Position numbers and translations under genes: made by a program. Source: Pseudoduganella aquatica (GTDB lineage Bacteria > Pseudomonadota > Gammaproteobacteria > Burkholderiales > Burkholderiaceae_D). From it: 64,000 bases of DNA. The number at the start of each line of letters is the position of its first letter. Positions within the stretch are counted from its first letter, which is position 1. This document shows, one piece after another, positions 57,287 through 64,000 of the stretch. Location: positions 57,143 to 121,142 of the forward strand of contig NZ_WWCU01000019.1 of NCBI RefSeq assembly GCF_009857595.1, written 5' to 3'. The notes beneath the pieces were generated by a model. That model saw only the letters and a program-made list of their open reading frames with translations. It ran no database searches and had not been told where the DNA came from.

Positions 57287-59044
57287 ATGGACATTGAACG
57301 CACTAAAATCAGCACCCGCCTGGCCACCGGCTTTGGCTTGGTTTTCCTCCTCCTTATCATCGTCACTGCGCTCGGCATCAACCGGGTGCAGAAGATCGAT
57401 ACCATCCTGACCAATATCAGCGACGTGAACAACGTCAAGCAGCGCTATGCCATCAATTTCCGCGGCAGCGTGCATGACCGTTCCATCGCGCTGCGCGATG
57501 TGGTGCTGGCGGCCGATGCCGCTGCGGCCCGTCCGCACGTCGAACATATCAAGACGCTGGCCGATAATTACGCCAAGTCGGCCGCGCCGCTGGACCAGAT
57601 CATCCTGTCCGGCAAGGGCGTGACGCCGGAGGAGAAAAGCGCGCTGGAGGGCATCAAGGCCAGCGAGGCCAAGGCCCAGCCGCTGATCGCCAAGGTGATC
57701 GAGCTGCGCGCGGCGGACCAGCTGCCGGAAGCGACCGCGCTGCTGCAGCAGCAGGCTGCGCCGGCCTTCGTGGCGTGGCTGGCGTCGGTCAATACAATGA
57801 TCGACCTGGAAGAGAAAATGAGCATGGAGCAGGCCAACAGCGCCTCCAGCGTGGCGCGCAGCTTCTTCGTGTTCATGGTGGTGCTGTGCCTGATCGCCAT
57901 CGGCGTGGGCGTGGCGGCGGCGTGGTTTATCAGCCGCGGCCTGCTGCGCCAGCTGGGCGGCGAGCCCGAGTATGCGGCCTCCATCGTGGCCTGCATCGCG
58001 TCGGGCAACCTGGCGGTGCGCATCGATACCAAGCCGGGCGACGACAGCAGCCTGCTGCACGCCATGCGCGGCATGCGCGACAGCCTGGTGAATATTGTCA
58101 GCCAGGTGCGCGCGGGCACGCAGACCATCGCCACCAATTCGCGCGAGATTGCGGCCGGTAATATGGACCTGTCCAGCCGCACCGAGCAGCAGGCCGCCAA
58201 CATCGAGGAGACCGCGTCGTCGATGGAGCAGCTGACCGGCACCGTCAAGCAGAATTCCGACCATGCTTACCAGGCCAACCAGCTGGCGCTGTCGGCTTCC
58301 GAGGTGGCGGTAAAGGGCGGCGCGGTGGTGAACGAGGTGGTGCACACCATGGCCTCCATCAACGAGTCGTCCAAGAAGATCGTGGACATTATCGGCGTGA
58401 TCGACAGCATCGCGTTCCAGACCAATATCCTGGCGCTGAATGCGGCGGTGGAGGCGGCGCGCGCGGGCGAACAGGGCCGGGGCTTCGCCGTGGTGGCCAC
58501 CGAGGTGCGCAACCTGGCGCAGCGTTCGGCCGGCGCGGCGAAAGAGATCAAGGGCTTGATCGACGATTCGGTGGAGAAGGTGGACGCGGGCGCCAAGCTG
58601 GTGGACCAGGCCGGCGCGACCATGCAGGACATCGTCAACAGCGTCAAGCGCGTGACCGACATCATGGGCGAGATCTCGACCGCCAGCGCGGAGCAGACCT
58701 CGGGCATCGAGCAGGTGAACGAGGCGGTGGGCAAGATGGACCAGGTGGTGCAGCAGAACGCCGCGCTGGTGGAGCAGGCCGCCGCCGCCGCCGCGTCGCT
58801 GCAGGACCAGGCCGGCAATCTGTCGCAGGTGGTGAGCATCTTCAAGCTGGATGAGTCGGCTGTACCGCAGCGGCCACAGTCCAGCGCCCGTCCGTCGGCT
58901 CCGGCGGCTGCCGCGCCGCGCCCGGCCCCGGCCCGCCTCGCGGCCGCGACGCCGGCCAGGGCCAGCAAGCCCGTGGCCGAGCAGGCCCGGCCGTCTCCCA
59001 AGCGCGCCGTTGCCAGCGCCGATGACGGCTGGGAAGAATTCTAA
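57287..59044 (+). CDS. methyl-accepting chemotaxis protein
   Basis: 585-residue membrane receptor. Two membrane segments (about 11-33 and 192-214) bracket a periplasmic four-helix-bundle-like sensor (about 35-190), then HAMP (about 215-270) and the long cytoplasmic signalling helix hairpin with the highly conserved tip ([49 protein letters not shown]). The C-terminus GWEEF is a pentapeptide tether for CheR/CheB. A FliA-type promoter lies upstream. Ligand is unknown. Confidence 0.95.
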   Translation: MDIERTKISTRLATGFGLVFLLLIIVTALGINRVQKIDTILTNISDVNNVKQRYAINFRGSVHDRSIALRDVVLAADAAAARPHVEHIKTLADNYAKSAAPLDQIILSGKGVTPEEKSALEGIKASEAKAQPLIAKVIELRAADQLPEATALLQQQAAPAFVAWLASVNTMIDLEEKMSMEQANSASSVARSFFVFMVVLCLIAIGVGVAAAWFISRGLLRQLGGEPEYAASIVACIASGNLAVRIDTKPGDDSSLLHAMRGMRDSLVNIVSQVRAGTQTIATNSREIAAGNMDLSSRTEQQAANIEETASSMEQLTGTVKQNSDHAYQANQLALSASEVAVKGGAVVNEVVHTMASINESSKKIVDIIGVIDSIAFQTNILALNAAVEAARAGEQGRGFAVVATEVRNLAQRSAGAAKEIKGLIDDSVEKVDAGAKLVDQAGATMQDIVNSVKRVTDIMGEISTASAEQTSGIEQVNEAVGKMDQVVQQNAALVEQAAAAAASLQDQAGNLSQVVSIFKLDESAVPQRPQSSARPSAPAAAAPRPAPARLAAATPARASKPVAEQARPSPKRAVASADDGWEEF

Positions 59045-59095
59045 AGCGACAATTTTTAATTTGGAAAATATGCAATTCAACTAAGCAAATATTTT

Positions 59096-59109
59096 GTAAC
59101 AGCTGTTAC
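59096..59109. promoter_or_regulatory. 14-base perfect palindrome upstream of the HExxH gene
   Basis: GTAAC-AGCT-GTTAC. It lies 46 bases before the gene at 59155, in an AT-rich stretch, and could be an operator. No regulator is adjacent. Confidence 0.4.
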
Positions 59110-59154
59110 GAATTGACTTGCGGCATGTATTATTTCCTCTCAGAGGGGTGAAAC

Positions 59155-59853
59155 ATGCCGAAATTGATCTTACGTTCTGTGTCCGCTGCGCTGCTGTGCT
59201 TGCCGGTTTTTGCCTCGGCGGCGCCGCTGACCGACGTCGAGACGCGCTGGCTGCAAGCCGGCGCTTCCGTGCTGGCTTACGCCAAGCAGCAGCAGCTTCC
59301 CATCGACATCATCGTGCAGCCGCAAGCCCAGCCGGGCGCGGTGCCGCTGGCCATGGGCTTTGATGGCGGCCGCTGCAAGCTGGTGCTGACCATGCGCGGC
59401 AACCCCGCCGCCGAGGACGTGCTGCAAGCGCTGCCCGCTGCGCAGCGCGCGCTGATGATAGAGGCCATGACGGCGCATGAAGTGGCGCATTGCTGGCGTT
59501 ATGCGCAGGGGGCCTGGCACTCGGTGCCGAGCGGCTTCCAGCAGCGCACGCCGGAGGCGGCGCTGCCGCCCGAAATCCAGAAATTGAGCCAGGAACTGCG
59601 CGATACCCGCCGCGAGGAGGGCTATGCCGACCTGGTGGCGCTGGCCTGGATGCGGGGCGCCCACCCGGAGCAATATGGGCAGGTGTATGCCTGGCTGCAA
59701 CAGGTGCGCGCGGCGCAGCCGGACAGCCATGTGTCGCACGACACCGGCGCCTGGCTGGCGCTGGCGGCCGACGGCGCCGCGTTCTCGGAGGGCGCCACGC
59801 CTTTCGAGCAGGCGCGGGCCCTGTGGAAGCAGGGACTGGCGGCGGCGGAATGA
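59155..59853 (+). CDS. exported protein with an HExxH zinc-peptidase motif
   Basis: 232 residues: signal peptide MPKLILRSVSAALLCLPVFASA, then a globular domain with His108-Glu-Val-Ala-His112 (MTAHEVAHCWR) and, 42 residues later, REEGYADLVAL (Glu154/Glu155, Asp159), like the glutamate helix of M48-type gluzincins. Two cysteines (GRCKL and HCWR) may pair. There is no membrane segment, so a soluble periplasmic metallopeptidase is likely. No close named family is recognised. Confidence 0.8.
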   Translation: MPKLILRSVSAALLCLPVFASAAPLTDVETRWLQAGASVLAYAKQQQLPIDIIVQPQAQPGAVPLAMGFDGGRCKLVLTMRGNPAAEDVLQALPAAQRALMIEAMTAHEVAHCWRYAQGAWHSVPSGFQQRTPEAALPPEIQKLSQELRDTRREEGYADLVALAWMRGAHPEQYGQVYAWLQQVRAAQPDSHVSHDTGAWLALAADGAAFSEGATPFEQARALWKQGLAAAE

Positions 59854-59939
59854 TGAGTTTTTGTGTTGGTTAGCGTACAGAGTGAAACGGGCGGCAGGCG
59901 TTTAATCACTACGCTAACCATCACTTAGGGGAATTCATC

Positions 59940-60701
59940 ATGAACAAATTCGTAATCCTGGCGCTGGCTGGCGCCATCAGCAGCAGCTACGCCATGGCCG
60001 ACAACGATACTGCCGCCTACAAGTCGATGAAGGACAAGGCCGCCGCCGACTACAAAGCCGCCAAGGCGCAGTGCAGCAGCCTGAAAGCCAACGCCAAGGA
60101 TATCTGCCAGGAAGAGGCCAAAGTGGCCCGCGCCAAGGCCGAGGCCGACGCGGTGGCGCAGCACAAGTCCGACGCCAAGGATATCCGCAAGGCCCGCGAG
60201 GAAGTGGCGGACGCCGAGTACGGCCTGGCCAAGGAAAAATGCGACGACATGAGCGGCAACGCCAAGAGCGCCTGCAAGCTGGACGCCAAGTCCGCCAAGG
60301 ATAAGGCCATCGCCGATGCGCGCCGCGCCGATCCGACTCCGACCGTAGGCGAGCGCACCGCCGCCGCCGTGGGCACCGCCCGCGACAAGACCGCCAACGC
60401 GACCGACAATATGCGTGACCGCACTGTGGCCGCCACCGGCACCGCTGCCGACACCACCCGCAACACCACGGCCGCCGCCGGCGACGCCATGAGCGACACC
60501 GTCATCACCACCAAGGTGAAAGCCGACCTGGCCGCCGATCCCGGCGTGAAGGCGCTGGATGTGCACGTGGAAACCGTGAAGGGCGTGGTCATGCTGAGCG
60601 GCTTCGTGCCGTCCAAGGCCGAGGCCGACAAGGCCGTGCAGCTGGCGCGCGGCGTCAAGGGCGTGAACGAGGTGAAAAGCTCCATCCAGATCAAGCAGTA
60701 G
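59940..60701 (+). CDS. exported BON-domain protein
   Basis: 253 residues. After a signal peptide (ending SYAMA) comes a long Ala/Lys-rich helical region with repeated cysteines (AQCSSLK, DICQEE, EKCDDM, SACKLD), then a Thr/Ala-rich linker (AAAVGTARDKTANATDNMRDRT) and a C-terminal BON domain (DTVITTKVKADLAADPGVKALDVHVETVKGVVMLSGFV). BON domains bind membranes and occur in osmotic or envelope-stress proteins such as OsmY. The ATG follows AGGGG. Its terminator follows at 60739. Confidence 0.88.
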   Translation: MNKFVILALAGAISSSYAMADNDTAAYKSMKDKAAADYKAAKAQCSSLKANAKDICQEEAKVARAKAEADAVAQHKSDAKDIRKAREEVADAEYGLAKEKCDDMSGNAKSACKLDAKSAKDKAIADARRADPTPTVGERTAAAVGTARDKTANATDNMRDRTVAATGTAADTTRNTTAAAGDAMSDTVITTKVKADLAADPGVKALDVHVETVKGVVMLSGFVPSKAEADKAVQLARGVKGVNEVKSSIQIKQ

Positions 60702-60738
60702 CAGGCTGCGCGGCCGGGCACCCCCGGCCGTGTAGTTC

Positions 60739-60765
60739 AGGTCCGCCGCGCGCGGGCCTTTTTTT
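60739..60765 (+). terminator. intrinsic terminator after the BON-domain gene
   Basis: AGGTCCGC (60739-60746) pairs with GCGGGCCT (60752-60759), with one G-T pair and a 5-base loop, followed by a T-run. Confidence 0.82.
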
Positions 60766-60837
60766 GTTTGCTTAAATTATGATCGTAATCTAAAATGCGT
60801 GGGACGCAGCATCTTTCAACAATCCATGAGGCCGTCC

Positions 60838-62151
60838 ATGTTTGCTCAACCCCTGTCCGCCTGGCTGGCACGCCGCGGCGTGCACTATTCCTGGGTCATC
60901 GTCGCCCTGACTTTCCTGACCGCACTAACCTCGTCCGCCGCGCTGGGCTTGCCGGGCGCGCTGCTGCAGCCGCTCAGCAAGGAGTTCGGCTGGGAGGTGG
61001 ACCAGATTTCGTCCGCCCTGGCGGTGCGTTTTGCGTTGTTTGGCCTGATGGGGCCGTTCGCCGCCATCCTGATGGAGCGCTTCGGCCTGCGCAATGTGGT
61101 GGTGACGGCGCTGGGCCTGGTGGCCACCGGACTGGTGCTGGCCACCCGCATGAGCGAGTTCTGGCACCTGGTGGCGCTGTGGGGCGTGATGCTGGGCATA
61201 GGCTCGGGCATGACGGCGCTGGTGCTGAGCGCGGTGGTGGCCAACCGCTGGTTTGAAACGCGGCGCGGCCTCATCATCGGCCTGCTGACGGCCAGTTCGG
61301 CCACCGGCCAGCTGGTGTTCCTGCCGCTGGGCGCCTGGCTGATCGAGCACTACGGCTGGCGCATGGCGCTGCTGCCGGTGTTCTTTGCCTGCACGCTGGT
61401 GGCGCTGGGCGCTTTCTTCCTGATGCGCAACCGGCCGTCTGACGTGGGCCTGCTGCCGTTCGGCATGGACCCGGCCGCCGCGGCAGCAAGCGCAGCCCCG
61501 GCCGCCACGCCGGCGAAAATCACTTTCGCCACGCCGTTCGCGGTGCTGCGCAGCGTGTCCGCCAACCGCACTTTCTGGATATTGTTCGGCACCTTCTTCA
61601 TCTGCGGCCTGAGCACCAACGGCCTGATACAGACCCATTTCATTTCGCTGTGCGGCGACGCCGGCCTGTCGGCCGTGCCGGCCGCGTCCGTGCTGGCCAT
61701 GATGGGCGCCTTCGACCTGTTCGGCACCATCGCTTCCGGCTGGCTGTCGGACCGCTACGACAACCGCAAGCTGCTGTTCTGGTACTACGGCTTGCGCGGC
61801 TTGTCGCTGCTGTGGCTGCCGTATTCGGAGTTCACGCTGTACGGGCTGTCGCTGTTTGCCATGTTCTACGGTCTGGACTGGATCGCCACCGTGCCGCCCA
61901 CGGTGAAGCTGGTCGGCGCCACGTTCGGCAAGGAGCGCGCGGGCATGGTGTTCGGCTGGGTGTTTGCCGGCCACCAGCTGGGCGCGGCGGTGGCGGCTTA
62001 CGGCGCGGGCCGGGTACGCGCTTTGTGGTTCACCTACAACCCGGCGCTGTTCGCGGCGGGCGCGGCCTGCTTGCTGGCGGCGCTGCTGGTGCTGGCGATA
62101 CGGCGGCAGCAGGCTGCCGCTGCGGCGGCGCCGCTGAAAGCGGCTGCCTAG
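60838..62151 (+). CDS. MFS transporter (OFA-like)
   Basis: 437-residue inner-membrane protein with 12 hydrophobic segments: HYSWVIVALTFLTALTSSAALGLPGALLQPLSKEFGW at the start, and the MFS loop SDRYDNRKLLFWYYGLR between the halves. The general layout resembles oxalate/formate- or monocarboxylate-type carriers, but the substrate is not decided. The ATG at 60838 has GAGG upstream; longer forms from 60799 or 60826 lack a site. It is convergent with the next gene. Confidence 0.87.
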   Translation: MFAQPLSAWLARRGVHYSWVIVALTFLTALTSSAALGLPGALLQPLSKEFGWEVDQISSALAVRFALFGLMGPFAAILMERFGLRNVVVTALGLVATGLVLATRMSEFWHLVALWGVMLGIGSGMTALVLSAVVANRWFETRRGLIIGLLTASSATGQLVFLPLGAWLIEHYGWRMALLPVFFACTLVALGAFFLMRNRPSDVGLLPFGMDPAAAAASAAPAATPAKITFATPFAVLRSVSANRTFWILFGTFFICGLSTNGLIQTHFISLCGDAGLSAVPAASVLAMMGAFDLFGTIASGWLSDRYDNRKLLFWYYGLRGLSLLWLPYSEFTLYGLSLFAMFYGLDWIATVPPTVKLVGATFGKERAGMVFGWVFAGHQLGAAVAAYGAGRVRALWFTYNPALFAAGAACLLAALLVLAIRRQQAAAAAAPLKAAA

Positions 62152-62170
62152 TCAAGTTGAGTAAAACCGC

Positions 62171-62611
62171 TTAATTGGAACCGGCTGGCTGGTGCGCGGC
62201 CGCTTCAGCCTGGCGCGGGGCGGGGGGCTTGGCGGCGGTGTAGCTGCGGTTCGCCATCAGGTTTTCCCAGAAGTCGCGCTCCACGCGGTTGGCGGCCAGT
62301 TTGCCGTAGGGCTGGCCGTTGCTGTGTTCCACGGTCGCTTTCACCCAGGCTTCGTGCCGGGCTTTCACTTGCTGGTAGTCGTGGCTGGAGGCCACCATGT
62401 CGTCCACGCCCTGGTGCTGGGCGGCGGCGATGCGGAAGCAGGCGCGCCATTCGCGCAGCGCCTTTTCAACCAGGCGCACGCTGTCGAGCGTGGTGGAGCG
62501 GACCGGGAAGTTGGGCTGCACACAGGGCGATTTCTGCTGCGGATCGATTTCCGCGCCAACGGCGGCGGCGGCGGCAAGCGTCAGCAAGAAGGCAGCGCAC
62601 AGCTGTTTCAT
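62171..62611 (-). CDS. exported protein of unknown function
   Basis: 146 residues. Signal peptide MKQLCAAFLLTLAAAAAVGA, then a mostly helical part (LDSVRLVEKALREWRACFRIAAAQHQGVDDMVASSHDYQQ) with two further cysteines that could pair, and an Ala/Pro-rich C-terminus. The ATG at 62611 gives the signal peptide; the upstream open frame is unlikely. It is divergent from the LprI-like gene. No family recognised. Confidence 0.75.
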   Translation of the reverse strand: MKQLCAAFLLTLAAAAAVGAEIDPQQKSPCVQPNFPVRSTTLDSVRLVEKALREWRACFRIAAAQHQGVDDMVASSHDYQQVKARHEAWVKATVEHSNGQPYGKLAANRVERDFWENLMANRSYTAAKPPAPRQAEAAAHQPAGSN

Positions 62612-62801
62612 CGATGTTCCCGGGTAGTGGAGTTGCTCTAATTCTAACTTGCTCACAGGGAAATAGTATATATTTTTGTAACTTTTCCGCCACATTCCCT
62701 CCGCCTTGCCGTCACATTGGCGCCACAGTGCATCATCGTGGTGCTGTGGCTGTTTCGTCACTATACTGTGAGAATAATAAAACAGTGGTGGAGACGCTTA
62801 G

Positions 62802-63836
62802 ATGAGCTGGTCCCGAATTTTCGCGGCGGCAGGGCTGCTGCCTGCGCTCGCGGGTGCGCAAGCCGATTATCCGAATACCTCCGCCATGGGCAGCATGGTT
62901 GATCCCAATTCGGCATGGTATCGCCAGTGCCTGCGCGTGCAGTCCGTGCAGCCGCCCGCGCGCGAGCTGCCCGCCAGCGGGGCCTTGCACGCGCTGCGCC
63001 AGTGCGGCGCCGAAAACCTCTATTACGACACCCGCGCGCGTCCGCACGCCACCACGTCCGACTGGGAGCATGTGCGCCATTGCGCCTACGCCGAGAGCGA
63101 CGCCACCGTGCTGATGATGCTGTACGCGAACGGCTACGGCGTGTCGCGCAACCATGAGCTGGCGGTGAAATACGCCTGCTCGCTGCCGGCCTCGCCGGCC
63201 GAAATGGATGGCCGCGTGGCGCATTTGAACGAGCGCATGCAGCACCATGAAGCCACGCCTTTCGACCAGTGCGACGACATTACCAGCGGCTTTATGGGCG
63301 GGCAGTGCGCCGCCATCCAGGACAGGCTGGACAGCAAGGCGCGCGCCGGCAAGCTGGCGGTGCTGATGAAGACCTGGCTGCCGGGGCAGCAGGCGGCTGC
63401 GGCCAAGCTGCAGCAGGCGCTGGAGGAGTTTGCCGCGCACCGCGCGAGCGACGAGACCGATATGAGCGGCACCTTGCGCGGTGCGCTGGCGATCGAGGCG
63501 CACGGGGTGGAGCTGGATCTGTTTGCGCACGACGTGCAGGACGCGGAGAAGGGCAAGCTGCCGCGCTACAGCGAGCAGCAGTTCCAGCAGCTGGACAAGA
63601 AGCTGAACCAGGTCTACCAGCGCGTGATGCAGCACCCGCAGAAGGATGGCGCGCAGGGGCTGGGTTATGGCACGGTGACGAAGGAAGGCGTGAAGAGCAC
63701 GCAGCGCGCATGGCTGGCCTACCGCGACGCCTGGGTGGCGCTGGGCGCGGCGCGCTACCCGGGGGTAGCGCCGCACGCGTGGAAGGCGCTGCTGACACAG
63801 CGGCGCATAGAACAGCTGGAAGAGTTCGGCGCCTGA
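62802..63836 (+). CDS. exported Sel1-like / LprI-domain protein
   Basis: 344 residues. A signal peptide (ending AGAQA) precedes a cysteine-containing region with a Sel1-like repeat (ATVLMMLYANGYGVSRNHELAVKYACS), and the C-terminal half matches the LprI/DUF1311 lysozyme-inhibitor-like domain (QQLDKKLNQVYQRVMQ, TQRAWLAYRDAWVALGAARYPG, LLTQRRIEQLEEF). GGAG lies 9 bases before the ATG. The protein is expected in the periplasm or outer membrane; inhibition of lysozyme is known for LprI but unproven here. Confidence 0.85.
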   Translation: MSWSRIFAAAGLLPALAGAQADYPNTSAMGSMVDPNSAWYRQCLRVQSVQPPARELPASGALHALRQCGAENLYYDTRARPHATTSDWEHVRHCAYAESDATVLMMLYANGYGVSRNHELAVKYACSLPASPAEMDGRVAHLNERMQHHEATPFDQCDDITSGFMGGQCAAIQDRLDSKARAGKLAVLMKTWLPGQQAAAAKLQQALEEFAAHRASDETDMSGTLRGALAIEAHGVELDLFAHDVQDAEKGKLPRYSEQQFQQLDKKLNQVYQRVMQHPQKDGAQGLGYGTVTKEGVKSTQRAWLAYRDAWVALGAARYPGVAPHAWKALLTQRRIEQLEEFGA

Positions 63837-63838
63837 GC

Positions 63839-63847
63839 GGCGGGTTA
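63839..63847 (+). repeat. half copy of the REP-like palindrome (copy 6)
   Basis: GGCGGGTTA, the left end of the element seen at 4725 and elsewhere, followed not by its right half but by a different hairpin (63848-63875). It lies right after the LprI-type gene and near an IS110-type gene, suggesting truncation. Confidence 0.6.
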
Positions 63848-63875
63848 GGAACACGGGCCGTCAAGGCCGTGTTCC
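63848..63875. other. hairpin between the LprI gene and the IS110-type transposase
   Basis: Nine-base arms GGAACACGG (63848-63856) and CCGTGTTCC (63867-63875) pair perfectly, with two more internal pairs. It has no T-tract and stands where an IS boundary might be expected. Confidence 0.45.
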
Positions 63876-63894
63876 GTAGATACTGTTATGCCGG

Positions 63895-64000
63895 TCAAGC
63901 GTTTTGAAGCTCCTGATTGAATGGTTTGCCAGATTTTAAGACGCCGAAAGCAACGTGGACGAGCTTGCGCATCATGGCGCCGATCACCAGCTTGGCCGGC
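63895..64000 (-). mobile_element. IS110-family transposase, C-terminal end only
   Basis: The gene enters from the right edge and stops at 63895. The 34 visible codons read [20 protein letters not shown] then [14 protein letters not shown], the usual end of IS110/IS116/IS902 transposases. The catalytic part lies outside the window. These elements have no inverted repeats, so the left boundary cannot be set. Confidence 0.85.

Overview
The window is GC-rich chromosomal DNA of a betaproteobacterium, most likely an Oxalobacteraceae member of the Massilia/Duganella/Pseudoduganella type. The pointers are a glucokinase-RpiR fusion, a zapA / 6S RNA / EVE-domain gene order, a pyruvate dehydrogenase operon whose E3 carries its own lipoyl domain, a 'small Trp-rich' protein next to a c8-type cytochrome, and one family of GTAGGGCGGGTTA palindromes scattered between genes. 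Assignment to genus is inference; no rRNA is present. About 65 protein genes, one probable 6S RNA and no tRNA were found. Gene density is high and most of the window looks like stable core chromosome.

Layout. 1-7583: maltodextrin locus (truncated MFS sugar transporter, phosphoglucomutase, exported alpha-amylase, convergent exported pullulanase). 7679-8153: RelE-type toxin and antitoxin. 8202-11340: dctB/dctD two-component system. 11423-14048: three-gene NMT1/SsuA-type ABC importer. 14271-15914: POT peptide transporter. 16151-20323: cytoplasmic GH13 alpha-glucosidase, bifunctional glucokinase/RpiR regulator, small exported protein. 20324-22909: unknown protein, His-rich PadR repressor, MFS transporter. 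23005-24108: two unknown proteins. 24193-26282: groES-groEL with CIRCE and a heat-shock-like promoter. 26546-28405: lipoprotein, zapB-like gene, zapA, 6S RNA, EVE protein. 28406-32103: lgt, LysR regulator, ilvD. 32193-35244: Trp-rich protein, cytochrome c, two tandem LivK-type binding proteins. 35381-39807: leftward cluster (unknown, holC, DUF4124-glutaredoxin, oligopeptidase A, folD). 40009-46219: aceE-aceF-lpd. 46270-47778: AT-richer patch with an M15 peptidase and a small exported partner, then a DUF3144 protein. 47886-51969: periplasmic redoxin, DsbD-like reductase, ECF sigma factor. 52084-57097: TetR and a tripartite EmrAB/NodT efflux operon. 57287-63836: chemotaxis receptor, HExxH protein, BON protein, MFS transporter and two exported proteins. 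63895-64000: tail of an IS110-type transposase.

How the genes work together. Starch or glycogen fragments would be cut outside the inner membrane by the signal-peptide-bearing alpha-amylase and pullulanase, imported by the MFS carrier, cut by the cytoplasmic alpha-glucosidase, phosphorylated by the glucokinase domain and connected to glucose-1-phosphate by Pgm. The RpiR half of the glucokinase fusion is a plausible regulator. Pyruvate then enters aceE-aceF-lpd. The redoxin and DsbD-like protein form a periplasmic thiol pair. The efflux operon is divergent from its TetR regulator and has a readable promoter/operator.

Most unusual features: (i) an M15 peptidoglycan peptidase lacking a signal peptide, followed 11 nt later by a small exported protein, an arrangement resembling secreted-effector/immunity pairs; (ii) three long near-perfect palindromes sharing a GGGGTC/GACCCC core but otherwise different arms; (iii) six copies (one half) of a REP-like palindrome; (iv) a His-rich PadR repressor with operators over its own promoter; (v) the glucokinase-RpiR fusion.
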